NCBI GenBank assembly: GCA_903859705.1
Contig: CAIONQ010000029.1
Coordinates: 62,001 to 126,000, forward strand
Length of the DNA: 64,000 nucleotides
From: an uncultured Chthonomonas sp.
GTDB taxonomy: Bacteria > Armatimonadota > Chthonomonadetes > Chthonomonadales > Chthonomonadaceae
Direction: 5' to 3'
Numbering within the stretch: position 1 is the first letter of the stretch; the number at the start of each line of letters is the position of its first letter. The notes below the pieces were generated by a model. That model was not told the DNA's origin. It made no database searches and worked only from the letters and a program-made list of their open reading frames with translations. The translations under genes and the position numbers were made by a program. Shown here in pieces: positions 62,108 through 64,000 of the stretch.

Positions 62108-64000
62108 TTATTCTACAACAACATAAAGCGCATTCGGTGGCAGTTTTACTTTGAGGCTTCCGCCGGCCTTCACGGCTTCGGCTTCACCAATTACGTAGCC
62201 TGCCGCATCCAGGATATAGGCACGGCTCAAGCCCGGGTTTTTCAGGGTTACGGTTGCATTGCAGGCGCTAATTCGCCATGGCATAGATCCTGTGTTCAGA
62301 ATTTCAAACCCGTGAAACGTTTGCTTGCCATCGTCGCTCTTAAAATCTGCCTGTTTCGCACTCCAGCCGGTGGGCCGCGCGCGAGTTGTGATTTGAATCA
62401 GGACTTTTTTTGATGCCGAGAGCGCTTTTTCATCCATAGATGCACAGAGGATAGAGGCATATTCATCGGTGCTCTGGATAATGACATTTGTGAGGGCGAA
62501 CTGCCCCTTTTTTGCTAAAAAGCCACAGGCGCCCTGCGCTGCGGGTGCATCAACGGTGCAAATGCCGCTGCCATAATCCAATTTTACCTCCCCGGTAATG
62601 CTGGTTACCAGGCTTTTTGCCGGGTCTATCAACCTGCTGAGGTCTTCGGTTCTGGAGTTGGCGGGATTACCTCCATACTTTACCTCTACCGGGCCAGCAA
62701 GAAACGCCAGCGGATCTACCCCTTTTTGCAGGATGGATTTTCCGCCGGTGTTGCCGGTGTTGCGGTTAGGATCGAAGGTTTTGTCTTCGGCAAGAATCGG
62801 ATCTTTGCGTTCCCACATATCCTGCAGGCTTCGTTCTTCGTGCACCACTGGTTCGCCCTGCTTCACATAGCCCAGCCTGTAAACAAGCGCGGCGGCGGGG
62901 AAGCTGCCCATAATCATGGGGGTAGAGCATGTCCACTTATTTAGTGGATGGCTGCCCTGAATAGTGAGGAAGTTGAAGTACGGATCTGGATCGTATTGCG
63001 GGGTGCCCCCGGCTGCAAACCAGTACAGGGAGCTTACACCTGTAAGCGACTGATATACCGCTGCAAGAAATGTTGCTTCCGATTGGTAGCCCTCCGGGCT
63101 TACCCAATCCGATTCGGTGATAACCATGGGATGGCCCACGGGCTGCTTAAGGTTAAACGGAAGGCTACGCGGATCCAGCAGGCAGGAGCTATTTGTGAAG
63201 TGGTGGCCTGCATCTATGCGCCAGCCATTGTTCTCTCCGGTGTGCACGCCGCCGGTGTAGCGGTTAACGGCAAGCACATCGCAGGCGGTGTTGGTGTACC
63301 GCTCTAAGTCGTTTAGGTGAACAGGATCGGCAGTTATCCAGTTAGAAGCGTTTATTAGCTGCTTGCAACCCAGGTCTTTATGATAGTAATCGGCGATATC
63401 CACATAGAATTTACGCTGCGTTGCCGCAAAAAACTGCGTTTGATCGGCTGTGCGCTTTGCCATACCCCCCGTTTGCGGCTGCGTAAGCACCCAGGTATCC
63501 AGAATGGCGGCCATGCCGTTATTCAGATCGTCTTTTTCATTGGATGCACCCTGCCAGGATGCTTTGATGGCATCTGCGGAGCCATATTTTGCTTTGAGCC
63601 ACGTTCCAAACTTAAGGCCAAGCGCGGCCTTTTGTTGCGGGTGCAGGCCCTGCATGGTCCAGAAGAACATGCCATCTTCGTTCTGAACCTGAATGAGGGC
63701 AACGGCTGCCTCTCTGGATAGAGGAACCCCGGTGTACGGGTTTGGCTTGGAGTAAAGCTCTTTAACCCAGGCTTTATAACCCTGCTGCAGCTTTTCGTTA
63801 AAAAACAGCAACCCCCACAAATCGGTATTGCCTGTATAGCCATCAATGCCCCAGCGCGTAACATCTTTTGCGGTGGCCCAGTAAGGGGAGAGGGTGCAGT
63901 AGATGCCCTCTTTCTTCATGGCGGCAACGCAGCGCCATATCCCATCTATCTCTTTTGTGTTGACATCGGTAAGGGCGCCACCAGGGCCAGGCGGGGCAAT
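62108..64000 (-). CDS. GH-A clan glycoside hydrolase, N-terminus outside the window
   Basis: The 630 visible residues start inside the protein, because the frame is open to the window edge; an ATG at 63919 is internal. The TIM-barrel shows a catalytic acid/base Glu in VQNEDG (codon at 63677-63679) and a nucleophile Glu in VITESDW (codon at 63113-63115), the pattern of GH-A clan enzymes (for example GH42, GH5, GH35). LKxxGIYCTLSPYW and the remaining C-terminal beta-rich domains fit an exo-type glycosidase. The exact family cannot be named from the fragment. It is likely secreted, but the signal region is not visible. Confidence 0.82.
   Translation of the reverse strand: MAPPGPGGALTDVNTKEIDGIWRCVAAMKKEGIYCTLSPYWATAKDVTRWGIDGYTGNTDLWGLLFFNEKLQQGYKAWVKELYSKPNPYTGVPLSREAAVALIQVQNEDGMFFWTMQGLHPQQKAALGLKFGTWLKAKYGSADAIKASWQGASNEKDDLNNGMAAILDTWVLTQPQTGGMAKRTADQTQFFAATQRKFYVDIADYYHKDLGCKQLINASNWITADPVHLNDLERYTNTACDVLAVNRYTGGVHTGENNGWRIDAGHHFTNSSCLLDPRSLPFNLKQPVGHPMVITESDWVSPEGYQSEATFLAAVYQSLTGVSSLYWFAAGGTPQYDPDPYFNFLTIQGSHPLNKWTCSTPMIMGSFPAAALVYRLGYVKQGEPVVHEERSLQDMWERKDPILAEDKTFDPNRNTGNTGGKSILQKGVDPLAFLAGPVEVKYGGNPANSRTEDLSRLIDPAKSLVTSITGEVKLDYGSGICTVDAPAAQGACGFLAKKGQFALTNVIIQSTDEYASILCASMDEKALSASKKVLIQITTRARPTGWSAKQADFKSDDGKQTFHGFEILNTGSMPWRISACNATVTLKNPGLSRAYILDAAGYVIGEAEAVKAGGSLKVKLPPNALYVVVE

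Noticed and set aside
1-64000. tRNA, rRNA, tmRNA, SRP RNA, RNase P RNA or CRISPR array
   Set aside because: I looked for T-loop sequences, conserved RNA cores and regularly spaced repeats by eye and found none. Only a covariance search would exclude them fully.

Overview
The window looks like a chromosomal segment of a free-living, Gram-negative-type heterotroph. It has GTGA/TTGA/ATGA gene overlaps, Shine-Dalgarno sites and sigma70-type promoters. An HspR-controlled dnaK operon, a planctomycete-style PSCyt1/DUF1549/DUF1553 protein, a bacterial XPB helicase, zinc-ribbon membrane proteins and several secreted glycosidases (GH2, GH172, GH-A clan) together suggest Armatimonadota or a neighbouring phylum. 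That placement is inference, because there is no rRNA here. I see no tRNA, rRNA, CRISPR array, prophage or intact insertion sequence.

Layout. 1-7036 (mostly +): a partial hypothetical gene, a PaiB-like flavoprotein overlapping a TMTC-like membrane protein, tag (-), then a tight glcF-gph-adenylate-forming-enzyme operon in which gph appears to lack a standard start codon. 7024-10564 (-): small protein, XPB helicase, zinc-ribbon membrane protein with a strong promoter whose spacer is a palindrome. 10671-11187: a structured non-coding stretch ending in a strong terminator. 11188-13562: small basic protein, STN-like secreted protein, Gfo/Idh/MocA oxidoreductase. 14107-21105 (-): wecB, recJ, a VOC protein, then an Lgt-like membrane protein, a zinc-ribbon membrane protein, a radical SAM protein of the MJ0619/Tes (tetraether lipid synthase) type and two small membrane proteins. 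This is the most intriguing locus of the window.

21261-26165: lipoprotein, exported protein, glnA with a hairpin-rich leader that contains an attenuator-like terminator, exported TPR-like protein, and sdpI-sdpR with an operator next to the promoter. 26330-29478 (+): the PSCyt1/DUF1553 protein and a HesB/IscA protein with a Cys-Gly tail. 29657-33914 (+): the heat-shock operon dnaK-hsp20-dnaJ-hspR with a HAIR-type operator lying on its promoter. It has no grpE, its DnaJ has only half of the usual zinc centre, and an ORF of 67 codons continues in frame after the hspR stop. 33949-36991 (+): ECF sigma factor, anti-sigma factor and a two-domain STN-like exported protein, preceded by an ECF-type promoter.

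37127-44746: asnS, an N-terminally truncated GH38-like protein, a PhyH-type dioxygenase, a LuxR-family response regulator with its DUF4118 histidine kinase, and amt. 45535-49326 (+): a secreted barrel-type glycosidase candidate and an Rpn/PD-(D/E)XK protein with an internal DNA tandem repeat. 49377-64000 (-): a carbohydrate block with DUF3472/PA14/BNR, GH172, a 1707-residue GH2, a rhomboid-TPR protease, a small exported protein and a GH-A enzyme cut by the window edge.

Together the window carries nitrogen assimilation (glnA, amt), glycolate metabolism (gph, glcF), protein quality control, and a glycan-degrading secretome without SusC/SusD-like genes.
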